DNA of 15,375 nt from Desulfuromusa sp. (GTDB lineage Bacteria > Desulfobacterota > Desulfuromonadia > Desulfuromonadales > Geopsychrobacteraceae). Of the stretch, positions 6,494 to 14,046 are shown in pieces. The notes beneath the pieces were generated by a model. The model did not search any database, was not told the DNA's origin, and was given only the letters and a program-made list of their open reading frames with translations. The translations under genes were made by a program, and so were the position numbers. Location of the stretch: positions 1 to 15,375 of the forward strand of contig JAOZLQ010000035.1 of the NCBI GenBank assembly GCA_029934755.1, given 5' to 3'. The first letter of the stretch is position 1. The number at the start of each line of letters is the position of its first letter.

Positions 6494-7561
6494 ATGGTCA
6501 TGACGCCAGAAGTTCTGACACTCTCGGAAACACCTTGGTTATTTACAGGGGTCATGCTGGTAAAAATTGCAGTGGCCTTTGTGGTGACGATATTGATTGT
6601 CGCCTATGCGACCTATGCTGAGCGTAAGATAATTGGTCGTATGCAGACCCGGATGGGACCGACGATGACCGGGCCCAAAGGCCTATTGCAGCCAATTGCG
6701 GATGGGTTAAAGCTCTTTTTTAAAGAAGATATTATCCCATCACAATCACACTGGTTTGCCTTTATTTTGGCTCCAATGATGATTCTGGCTCCTGCTTTTA
6801 TCTCAATATCGGTCATTCCTTTCGGCGGGGATCTTGAGTTTAGCTATGAAGGCATCTTATATGCTGTCCCGATGCAGATAGCTGATCTGAATATTGGTGT
6901 ATTGTTCATTGTGGCAATGGCTGGGCTTGGAGTTTACGGAATTGTGCTGGCAGGTCTGGCATCCAACAGTAAATATGCCTTGCTTGGTGGTATTCGTTCA
7001 ACGGCTCAGATGATTTCTTATGAACTTGCTGTTGGTCTCTCCATTGTCGCTATTTTTATGCTTTCAGAAACCCTTAGCCTGCGTGGGATTGTTGCGGCAC
7101 AACAGTTACCTCTCTGGGGTATGGAATCATTCAGTTTTATTCCAAACTGGTACATCTTCTGTCAGCCGCTGGCATTTGGGCTGTTTGTTATCGGGTCTAT
7201 GGCCGAAATTAACCGGACCCCGTTTGATTTACCGGAAGCTGAAACTGAACTGGTTTCTGGTTTCTGCACTGAATATTCCGCGATGAAGTATGCACTGTTC
7301 TTCATGGCTGAATATGCCAACATGATTACAGTATCTGCAATCGCAACAACGCTATTTCTTGGTGGATGGGGCGGGCCATTTTATGGCTGGATAAATTTTC
7401 TACTTAAAGTATTTTCATTCATGTTTTTCTTCATTTGGATTCGGGCCACCTTCCCGCGTCTTCGTTATGACCAGTTGATGTTTCTTGGTTGGAAAATTAT
7501 GCTTCCGTTGGCACTTGCCAATATCGTGATTACGGGCATTTCGATTTTAATCTGGTTGTAA
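6494..7561 (+). CDS. nuoH: NADH-quinone oxidoreductase subunit H
   Basis: NuoH joins the two arms and encloses the entrance of the quinone tunnel. Its charged residues link quinone chemistry to the proton pumps. The 355-residue protein has about eight membrane segments. The matrix-side motif ERKIIGRMQTRMGP is at 43-56, AEINRTPFDLPEAETELV at 237-254, and EYSAMKYALFFMAEYAN at 260-276, all matching the family. A purine-rich AAGGAAGAGG precedes the start. A second ATG two codons later (6500) is equally well spaced, so the start is uncertain by two residues. It follows nuoD with no nuoE, F or G between. Confidence 0.96.
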   Translation: MVMTPEVLTLSETPWLFTGVMLVKIAVAFVVTILIVAYATYAERKIIGRMQTRMGPTMTGPKGLLQPIADGLKLFFKEDIIPSQSHWFAFILAPMMILAPAFISISVIPFGGDLEFSYEGILYAVPMQIADLNIGVLFIVAMAGLGVYGIVLAGLASNSKYALLGGIRSTAQMISYELAVGLSIVAIFMLSETLSLRGIVAAQQLPLWGMESFSFIPNWYIFCQPLAFGLFVIGSMAEINRTPFDLPEAETELVSGFCTEYSAMKYALFFMAEYANMITVSAIATTLFLGGWGGPFYGWINFLLKVFSFMFFFIWIRATFPRLRYDQLMFLGWKIMLPLALANIVITGISILIWL

Positions 7562-7585
7562 CCAAACGTTGTGTAGAGGATAGAT

Positions 7586-7984
7586 ATGTTTAAAGAGTTT
7601 GCCAAAGGTTTGAGTATTACGCTGAAGCACCTGCTGCCGGGTAATACGACAACGGTGCAGTACCCAAAACAAAAACTGCAAATGTCTCCACGTTTCCGGG
7701 GGCTTCATCGTCTGGTTCCGACTCCGGATCGTGAAAAATGTGTTGCCTGTTATCTTTGTCCCACGGTTTGTCCGGCAAAATGTATTACGGTTGTGGCCGC
7801 TGAAAATGAAAAGGGCGAAAAATATCCAGAAGTATTTGAAATCGATATGCTGCGCTGTATTTTCTGTGGTTACTGTGTTGAGGCTTGTCCGATGGAAGCA
7901 ATTGAAATGACAGATGCTTACGAACTGGCAAACTATAGCCGTGAAGATTTTCACTTTGATAAGGTACGTCTTCTCAAGCAGTAA
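7586..7984 (+). CDS. nuoI: NADH-quinone oxidoreductase subunit I (2x [4Fe-4S])
   Basis: NuoI is the TYKY-type ferredoxin subunit carrying clusters N6a and N6b, which pass electrons to N2 in NuoB. The 132-residue product has two full CxxCxxCxxxCP motifs: Cys52, 55, 58, 62 and Cys91, 94, 97, 101. A further Cys66 lies just after the first motif. The protein is short compared with E. coli NuoI but includes the whole core domain. AGAGGA lies five bases before the start, and the gene begins 24 bp after nuoH. With NuoG missing from the operon, NuoI would be the outermost Fe-S protein of the encoded complex and so the likely entry point for electrons. Confidence 0.96.
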   Translation: MFKEFAKGLSITLKHLLPGNTTTVQYPKQKLQMSPRFRGLHRLVPTPDREKCVACYLCPTVCPAKCITVVAAENEKGEKYPEVFEIDMLRCIFCGYCVEACPMEAIEMTDAYELANYSREDFHFDKVRLLKQ

Positions 7985-8002
7985 GAAGGAGCTCAAGTTA
8001 TC

Positions 8003-8506
8003 ATGGAAGCCATTCTTTTTTATCTCACTGCAACGGTTGCGATTATTTCGGCATTATTTGTCATAAAATGTCGAAATCCTGTCAACAGTGCTTTGAACCT
8101 GATTACTACTTTTCTGTGTCTGGCGGTGTTTTATATCATGTTGGAGGCACCGTTTATGGCTGCTATTCAAATTATGGTTTATGCCGGTGCCATTATGGTG
8201 TTGATTGTTTTTGTCATTATGTTGTTGAACCTTGGTTTGGCTGTTAAAAGCCGCTATTCACACGGTTTAGCTGGTGGTGGATTTCTTGCTGCACTGACTC
8301 TACTGGTGACGGTCTATTTCATCAAGTTTGGTGAAGCGACGGGCACTGGCGGGGAGATCACCAGTGAAGTGATATCGAGCTATGGTCATACTGAGTTGAT
8401 CGGTAGGGCTATGTTTGTCGATTTTTTGCTACCCTTTGAGATTGCCTCGATCCTGTTGTTAGTTGCAATTATCGGCGCTGTTATTCTCTCAAAACGTGAA
8501 GTTTAA
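8003..8506 (+). CDS. nuoJ: NADH-quinone oxidoreductase subunit J
   Basis: NuoJ is a five-helix membrane subunit next to NuoA, H and K. It helps to couple quinone reduction to the antiporter-like pumps. The 167 residues show NPVNSAL at 25-31, the conserved third helix VYAGAIMVLIVFVIMLL (59-75), where the family has its pi-bulge, and the closing LLPFEIAS (142-149) before the last helix. AAGGAG (7986-7991) is the ribosome binding site at a rather long 11-base spacing. The gene begins 18 bp after nuoI. Confidence 0.95.
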   Translation: MEAILFYLTATVAIISALFVIKCRNPVNSALNLITTFLCLAVFYIMLEAPFMAAIQIMVYAGAIMVLIVFVIMLLNLGLAVKSRYSHGLAGGGFLAALTLLVTVYFIKFGEATGTGGEITSEVISSYGHTELIGRAMFVDFLLPFEIASILLLVAIIGAVILSKREV

Positions 8507-8507
8507 T

Positions 8508-8520
8508 CGAGTTTAACTCG
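8508..8520. repeat. Small palindrome between nuoJ and nuoK
   Basis: CGAGTTTAACTCG has two perfect 6-bp arms around one central base. It begins one base after the nuoJ stop codon and ends in the first base of the nuoK ribosome binding site (GGGAG, 8520-8524). It could weakly mask that site in RNA, but it is AT-rich, short and may be chance. Confidence 0.25.
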
Positions 8521-8531
8521 GGAGATTGACC

Positions 8532-8834
8532 ATGATTACCGTAAATCACTACATGCTGTTGAGCGCCATCCTGTTTACTATCGGAACATTTGGTGTTCTT
8601 ACTCGGAAAAATGCCATTGTTCTTTTTATGTGCATTGAGGTGATGCTCAATTCGGTGAATCTGACCTTTATCGCCTTGTCACGTCACGTCGGCAATATGG
8701 ATGGTCAGATTTTTGTTTTTTTTGTTATGACGGTTGCTGCTGCTGAAGCAGCTGTAGGTTTAGCGTTGATGATTGCTTTCTATCGCAATAAAGACTCGAT
8801 CGACGTTGACGATTTCAATATGCTCAAGTGGTGA
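8532..8834 (+). CDS. nuoK: NADH-quinone oxidoreductase subunit K
   Basis: NuoK is a three-helix MrpC-like membrane subunit in the proton-translocating part of complex I. The 100-residue product keeps both functional membrane glutamates, Glu36 (CIEVMLN) and Glu72 (AAAEAAVG), at the same positions as in E. coli NuoK. The ATG at 8532 is chosen over an upstream in-frame TTG at 8526 because GGGAG lies seven bases ahead and the result is the usual 100-residue family length. It lies 25 bp after nuoJ. Confidence 0.95.
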   Translation: MITVNHYMLLSAILFTIGTFGVLTRKNAIVLFMCIEVMLNSVNLTFIALSRHVGNMDGQIFVFFVMTVAAAEAAVGLALMIAFYRNKDSIDVDDFNMLKW

Positions 8835-8877
8835 TGCATCCAACTTTTACGGATGTTTCAGCTAAGAGGAGAGTTTG

Positions 8878-10839
8878 ATGTACAGTAATCTGTGGCTCAT
8901 CCCATTTTTTCCATTGATCGGGTCGATTTTTAACGGCCTGTTCGGCAAGAAGATCAAAAATGAAGCGGTGATTGGTAGTATTGCTACCGGGATGGTGTTC
9001 CTTTCATTTTTGGTTGCAGCGCAGAACTTTTTCAAATTGTTAGGCGATACCGAAAAGGTTCATGAGTTGGTCATGGCGTCGTGGATTACCGTTGGTAAAT
9101 TTCAGCTGAATTGGGAATTTCTGCTGGATCCGTTGTCGGCAGTGATGATTCTGGTGGTGACCGGTGTAGGGACTTTGATCCATCTTTACTCCATAGGCTA
9201 TATGCATGGGGAAGAGGGTTACTACCGTTTTTTCTGTTATATGAATTTATTTGCCTTTGCCATGTTGATGCTGGTTCTGGGCGGTAACGCGTTAGTTATG
9301 TTTATCGGTTGGGAAGGGGTTGGCCTCTGTTCCTATCTACTGATTGGCTATTATTACGAAAAGAAGAGTGCCAGTACGGCTGCAAATAAAGCTTTTATTG
9401 TCAACCGGATTGGTGATTTCGGTTTTCTTTGTGGCTTGTTAACTCTTTTTTGGGCTCTGGCTGAAAAAGGGGTATGGACTCTCAATTTTGTCAAGATTGC
9501 TGAAAGTGGCCATCTGCTTGAGTCTGGTGGTCTGTTGATAACGGTTGTAACCCTCTGTTTCTTTCTGGGTGCAACGGGTAAGTCGGCACAGATTCCACTG
9601 TTTACCTGGCTCCCTGATGCAATGGAAGGCCCCACACCCGTTTCTGCATTGATCCATGCAGCGACGATGGTGACCGCTGGTGTTTATATGATTGGCCGGA
9701 TGAACGGTCTGTTTGCTATGGCACCGGCGACTATGATGACGATTGCTATCGTCGGTGGATTGACTGCATTTTTTGCTGCAACTATCGGTCTGGCGCAAAA
9801 CGATATTAAGCGGGTGCTGGCTTACTCAACTGTTTCTCAGTTGGGGTACATGTTCCTGGCAATGGGTGTTGGTGCTTTTTCTGCTGGGATCTTCCATCTG
9901 ATGACCCATGCATTTTTCAAGGCTTGTCTGTTCCTTGGTTCTGGTTCAGTTATTCATGGATTACACCATGCATATCACCATGCTCATTTGCATGATGATC
10001 CGCAGGATATGCGGAATATGGGTGGTTTGCGGAAGAAAATGCCGATCACTTTTATCACCTTCCTGGTTTCAACTATTGCTATCTCCGGCATTCCATTTTT
10101 CTCCGGATTTTTCTCAAAAGATGAAATTCTCTGGTGGTCATTCGGTTCGACTCGCGGGCACTGGTTGCTCTGGGTTCTTGGTGCTGCTGCTGCCGGGATG
10201 ACAGCATTCTATATGTTCCGTCTGGTCTTTATGACCTTCTTTGGTGAGCAGAAGACCGATGCCAGAGCTAAAGACCATATCCCTGAATCTCCATTTACGA
10301 TTACTATTCCACTGATGGTCCTTGGTTTCTTTGCTCTCATCGGTGGCTATATCGGTGTTCCGAAAATTCTGGGTGGTGCCAACCGTTTTGACGCATTTCT
10401 GGCACCAGTTTTTGAACATGCACAGCACGCCAATGAAATCCATGCGCATGGAACGCATGCAACTGAATATACGCTGATGGCAGTTTCTGTTGCGATTGCT
10501 ACCGTCGGTATTTTTACTGCGTGGGTGATGTACATCAGAAATCCAGAATTACCAGGGAAGTTTGTTGCCAGATTTGAAGGTGCCCATAGGGTTATTTTCA
10601 ACAAATGGTATATCGATGAATTATACGAAAATGTATTTGTTATTCCGTGTAAAAGAATCGGAACCTTCTTATGGCGCGGATTCGATGTCAAAGTAGTTGA
10701 TGGCGTTGTTAATGGTTGTGCTTGGGTTGTTAAGGGAGTTGGAGCAGGTCTCCGTTACACGCAGTCCGGTTATCTGTATAACTACGCGATGGCCATGGTG
10801 GTCGGCGTAGTCGTGATCGTCGGCTTCTTTATCTTTTAG
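8878..10839 (+). CDS. nuoL: NADH-quinone oxidoreductase subunit L
   Basis: NuoL is the distal antiporter-like proton pump of complex I. It carries the long lateral helix that runs back along the membrane arm. The 653-residue product keeps the key charged residues: Glu146 in GWEGVG, Lys235 in GATGKSAQ, Lys348 in HAFFKA and Lys414 in FSKDE. The motif LFTWLPDAMEGPTPVSALIHA (241-261) is canonical. Unusual features are a histidine-rich loop at 363-372 (HHAYHHAHLH) and a second one at 514-527 (HAQHANEIHAHGTH), both between membrane segments. The last helix, about 636-653, ends the protein. ATG at 8878 follows AGGAG by six bases; the TTG just before it is not needed. Confidence 0.97.
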   Translation: MYSNLWLIPFFPLIGSIFNGLFGKKIKNEAVIGSIATGMVFLSFLVAAQNFFKLLGDTEKVHELVMASWITVGKFQLNWEFLLDPLSAVMILVVTGVGTLIHLYSIGYMHGEEGYYRFFCYMNLFAFAMLMLVLGGNALVMFIGWEGVGLCSYLLIGYYYEKKSASTAANKAFIVNRIGDFGFLCGLLTLFWALAEKGVWTLNFVKIAESGHLLESGGLLITVVTLCFFLGATGKSAQIPLFTWLPDAMEGPTPVSALIHAATMVTAGVYMIGRMNGLFAMAPATMMTIAIVGGLTAFFAATIGLAQNDIKRVLAYSTVSQLGYMFLAMGVGAFSAGIFHLMTHAFFKACLFLGSGSVIHGLHHAYHHAHLHDDPQDMRNMGGLRKKMPITFITFLVSTIAISGIPFFSGFFSKDEILWWSFGSTRGHWLLWVLGAAAAGMTAFYMFRLVFMTFFGEQKTDARAKDHIPESPFTITIPLMVLGFFALIGGYIGVPKILGGANRFDAFLAPVFEHAQHANEIHAHGTHATEYTLMAVSVAIATVGIFTAWVMYIRNPELPGKFVARFEGAHRVIFNKWYIDELYENVFVIPCKRIGTFLWRGFDVKVVDGVVNGCAWVVKGVGAGLRYTQSGYLYNYAMAMVVGVVVIVGFFIF

Positions 10840-10896
10840 TTAATAGTTTAATTGTTCGCCAGCGAATTACGATAGAGCTACAAGGAGCGATTCCAC

Positions 10897-12468
10897 ATGG
10901 CTGATTACCTTCTCAGTATTATGACTTTCTTCCCGTTGTTGGGGATTCTGGTTCTCCTCTTCATTCCACGGGACAATGGTGGACTGCTTAAAGGGTTTAC
11001 TCTGGTTGTTTCATTGGCCACCTTTGCAATCAGCTTGCCTCTGGCATTTGATAATGTTTTCACGACGTCAGGTGGAATGCACTATCGTGAATTTTATGAG
11101 TGGATAAATATCGGCAATTTTTTCCAGATGAATTATAACCTCGGTGTTGATGGTATCAGCCTCTGGTTGGTTATGCTGACAACCTTTATTGTCCCGATTA
11201 CGGTTCTCTCTACCTGGAACGCAGTTGATAAGAATATCAAAGGCTTCATGGCAATGCTGTTATTGCTTGAAACTGGCATGCTTGGTGCTTTTATCTCGCT
11301 TGACCTGTTCCTGTTCTATATTTTTTGGGAATTGATGCTTATCCCGATGTACTTCCTGATTGGTATCTGGGGTGGTAAAAACCGGATTTATGCCGCCGTT
11401 AAATTTTTCATCTATACCGCAGTTGGCTCCCTGTTGATGCTGGTTGCAATTATTTTTGTTTACTATTATGCAGTACAGAGCGGTGCTCCGATGAACGGTT
11501 TCGGTATTCAGGAGCTCTATAAGCTGGATCTACCCTATAATGCTCAGTTCTGGCTATTCCTTGCTTTTGGCTTCAGTTTTGCTATCAAAGTGCCGATGTT
11601 TCCTCTCCATACCTGGTTGCCCGATGCTCACACTGAAGCACCGACAGCAGGTTCCGTTATTTTGGCAGCAGTTATGTTGAAAATGGGAACTTACGGGTAT
11701 GTCCGTTTTGCCATGCCACTGTTTCCAGATGCTCTACCAACGTTTATTCCCTATTTAGCATTCTTAAGTGTGGTTGGGATTATATACGGTTCGTTAGTTG
11801 CAATGATGCAGGATGATATCAAGAAACTGGTTGCTTACTCATCAGTTGCGCACCTTGGATTCGTTATGCTGGGTGTTTTTGCAATGAACTTGCAAGGGCT
11901 TGCTGGCGGCATGATTCAGATGGTCAATCATGGTATTTCCACGGGCGCACTTTTCCTTATTGTTGGATTTCTTTATGAGCGTCGTCATACACGTTTGATT
12001 ACAGAGTTCGGTGGTGTCGCGACTAAAATGCCAATCTTCGCCACTATTTTTATGATCATCACGTTTTCCTCAATTGGATTGCCTGGTACCAATGGTTTTG
12101 TCGGTGAATTTCTTGCACTGATGGGGGCGTTCCAAAGTAGTTTGCGCTGGTATGCTGTGTTTGCAACATCGGGAGTTATTCTTGCGGCAGTCTATATGCT
12201 CTGGGTTTATCAACGAGTGATGTTTGGTAAAGTGACAAATCCTGAAAATGAAAAACTCAAGGATCTGTCAGCCCGAGAAATTATTATTATGCTACCACTG
12301 CTGTTGTTTGTCTTCTGGATTGGAGTTGCTCCCAATACTTTCTTATCGAAGATGAATCCAGCAATGGAGCAAATCCTTGTGCAGATGAATGATAAGAAGG
12401 TCGCGGTTGTTGAAGTACAACAACCGGTTGTGGCTAACGTGCTTGAAATTAAGTCAATTGTTGATTGA
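10897..12468 (+). CDS. nuoM: NADH-quinone oxidoreductase subunit M
   Basis: NuoM is the middle antiporter-like proton pump, related to MrpD, with about 14 membrane helices. In the 523-residue product the essential glutamate is Glu145 in IFWELMLIP and the pump lysine is Lys231 in AIKVPMFPLHTWLPDAH (229-245). TEAPTAGSVILA follows, and Glu404 in VGEF is also present. After the last helix the protein runs into a hydrophilic tail of some 40 residues (about 484-523) that makes it slightly longer than E. coli NuoM. AAGGAG (10882-10887) is the ribosome binding site. The gene lies 57 bp after nuoL and 28 bp before nuoN. Confidence 0.97.
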   Translation: MADYLLSIMTFFPLLGILVLLFIPRDNGGLLKGFTLVVSLATFAISLPLAFDNVFTTSGGMHYREFYEWINIGNFFQMNYNLGVDGISLWLVMLTTFIVPITVLSTWNAVDKNIKGFMAMLLLLETGMLGAFISLDLFLFYIFWELMLIPMYFLIGIWGGKNRIYAAVKFFIYTAVGSLLMLVAIIFVYYYAVQSGAPMNGFGIQELYKLDLPYNAQFWLFLAFGFSFAIKVPMFPLHTWLPDAHTEAPTAGSVILAAVMLKMGTYGYVRFAMPLFPDALPTFIPYLAFLSVVGIIYGSLVAMMQDDIKKLVAYSSVAHLGFVMLGVFAMNLQGLAGGMIQMVNHGISTGALFLIVGFLYERRHTRLITEFGGVATKMPIFATIFMIITFSSIGLPGTNGFVGEFLALMGAFQSSLRWYAVFATSGVILAAVYMLWVYQRVMFGKVTNPENEKLKDLSAREIIIMLPLLLFVFWIGVAPNTFLSKMNPAMEQILVQMNDKKVAVVEVQQPVVANVLEIKSIVD

Positions 12469-12496
12469 ATAAACACTGGTTCCGAGGAGCTGTTAG

Positions 12497-13957
12497 ATGG
12501 AAAATCTGGTTCAAGAAGCCATCCAGAATGTGAATTTGCAGGCAATTATGCCATCGCTGGTCCTCAGTGGCCTTGCCATGGTGCTGCTGATGATCTCAGT
12601 TTTTTCCAAACGTGGGAGTACCACACACGTTGCCTGGCTGAGTATTGTCGCTCTGGTTATTACGGGGCTTGTCACACTAACTGGTTGGAATAATCCGCAA
12701 GCCGGATTTGCAGGAAGTGTCCTGTTTGATAACTTTGCGACCTTTTTCAGTATGATCTGTATTGTAGCAGCTGCCTTGACGATCCTGATGTCAGATGACT
12801 ATCTAAGACGTGAAGGTTATCCCGTCAGTGAATATTATCCACTGATTCTGTTTACAACGGCAGGGGCAATGTGGATGGCATCAGGAACCGATCTGATGAC
12901 GATCTTCCTCGGATTGGAAGTCTTGTCGGTTTCACTCTATGTTCTTGCTGGATTTTTTAGAAATCAGACCCGCTCGAACGAAGCAGGTCTCAAATACTTC
13001 TTCCTTGGTGCTTTCTCCACTGGATTTCTTCTTTATGGAGTTGCTTTACTTTATGGTGTCACCGGGACGACGAAAATTGACGGTATTGCCGCCTATGTTC
13101 AGGCAAACCCGGATACTGCACTGAATACAATGTTTATTGCCGGCGGATTATTGTTGTTGGTCGGTTTTTTATTCAAGATTGCGGCCGCACCGTTTCATAT
13201 GTGGACTCCTGATGTCTATCAGGGAGCACCAACTCCGATTACCGCATTTATGAGTGCTGGGCCTAAAGCTGCTGCTTTTGCAGCATTGATGCGAGTCACT
13301 ATTATTGGTCTGGACGGTCTTCAGTCAGAACTGACCTCGTTATTTTGGCTTCTTGCCGTTCTAACCATGACAATTGGTAACTTTGTTGCCTTGAGTCAAA
13401 AAGACCTTAAGCGCATGCTGGCCTATTCTTCTATTTCCCATGCTGGTTATGCTCTGGTTGGTTTAGTTGCATGGAATGCAATTGGTTTATCAGCAATTTT
13501 GTTTTACATGCTTGTATATACCTTCATGAATCTGGGTGCTTTTGCAGTTTTAATCCTGATCGGTAAAAAAGGTGAGGATAACCTGACCCTTGATGGTGTT
13601 GCTGGACTTGGCTATAAAAAGCCAATTTTGGGGATAGTGCTTACAATCTTCCTTTTCTCCCTTATGGGGTTACCACCAACGGCTGGGTTTACGGGTAAAT
13701 TCTATATTTTTGCTGGTGCGATTGAGGCAGGGTATATCTGGTTGGCTATTCTGGGTGTCATGAACTCAGCAGTTTCTCTGTATTACTACCTGCGAGTCAT
13801 TGTCCAAATGTATTTTAGAGATCCTGAAGAAGACTTTAACTGGGTCACCATCAATGTTCCGACTGCGATTTCAATTGCTGTATCTGTTGTTGGTGTTCTT
13901 TACCTTGGATTGTTTCCCAATTCATTGATGAATTTAGCTAAGATGGCTGGATTTTAA
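12497..13957 (+). CDS. nuoN: NADH-quinone oxidoreductase subunit N
   Basis: NuoN is the third antiporter-like proton pump, next to NuoK. The 486-residue product has about 14 membrane helices. Glu141 in LGLEVLSVSLYVLAGF, Lys227 in FKIAAAPFHMWTPDVYQG (226-243) and Lys400 in GFTGKF represent the expected charged axis. The quinone-oxidoreductase family text AYSSISHAGYALVG (309-322) is present. AGGAG lies seven bases before the start. It is the last nuo gene and is followed within 26 bp by the operon terminator. Confidence 0.97.
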   Translation: MENLVQEAIQNVNLQAIMPSLVLSGLAMVLLMISVFSKRGSTTHVAWLSIVALVITGLVTLTGWNNPQAGFAGSVLFDNFATFFSMICIVAAALTILMSDDYLRREGYPVSEYYPLILFTTAGAMWMASGTDLMTIFLGLEVLSVSLYVLAGFFRNQTRSNEAGLKYFFLGAFSTGFLLYGVALLYGVTGTTKIDGIAAYVQANPDTALNTMFIAGGLLLLVGFLFKIAAAPFHMWTPDVYQGAPTPITAFMSAGPKAAAFAALMRVTIIGLDGLQSELTSLFWLLAVLTMTIGNFVALSQKDLKRMLAYSSISHAGYALVGLVAWNAIGLSAILFYMLVYTFMNLGAFAVLILIGKKGEDNLTLDGVAGLGYKKPILGIVLTIFLFSLMGLPPTAGFTGKFYIFAGAIEAGYIWLAILGVMNSAVSLYYYLRVIVQMYFRDPEEDFNWVTINVPTAISIAVSVVGVLYLGLFPNSLMNLAKMAGF

Positions 13958-13982
13958 AGTAAAAGCGAACAATAATTTAAAG

Positions 13983-14011
13983 CCCTTCAGCTAGCTGAGG
14001 GGTTTTTTTTT
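13983..14011 (+). terminator. Intrinsic terminator of the nuo operon
   Basis: The stem CCCTTCAG / CTGAGGGG (eight pairs including one G-U) closes a CTAG loop and runs straight into nine consecutive T residues at 14003-14011. It lies 25 bp after the nuoN stop codon. This marks the 3' end of the nuo transcript, although the next gene begins so soon after that some readthrough is plausible. Confidence 0.9.
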
Positions 14012-14046
14012 GCCTTTTTGAAAATGGAATCGAGTAGACTGCAAAA

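Noticed and set aside
8836..8855. CATCC/GGATG inverted repeat between nuoK and nuoL.
   Set aside because: Five-bp arms around a 9-nt loop with no further support; likely chance.
10855..10866. A small inverted repeat, TTCG-CCAG-CGAA, between nuoL and nuoM.
   Set aside because: Four base pairs are too few to distinguish from chance, and it is not followed by a T-run.
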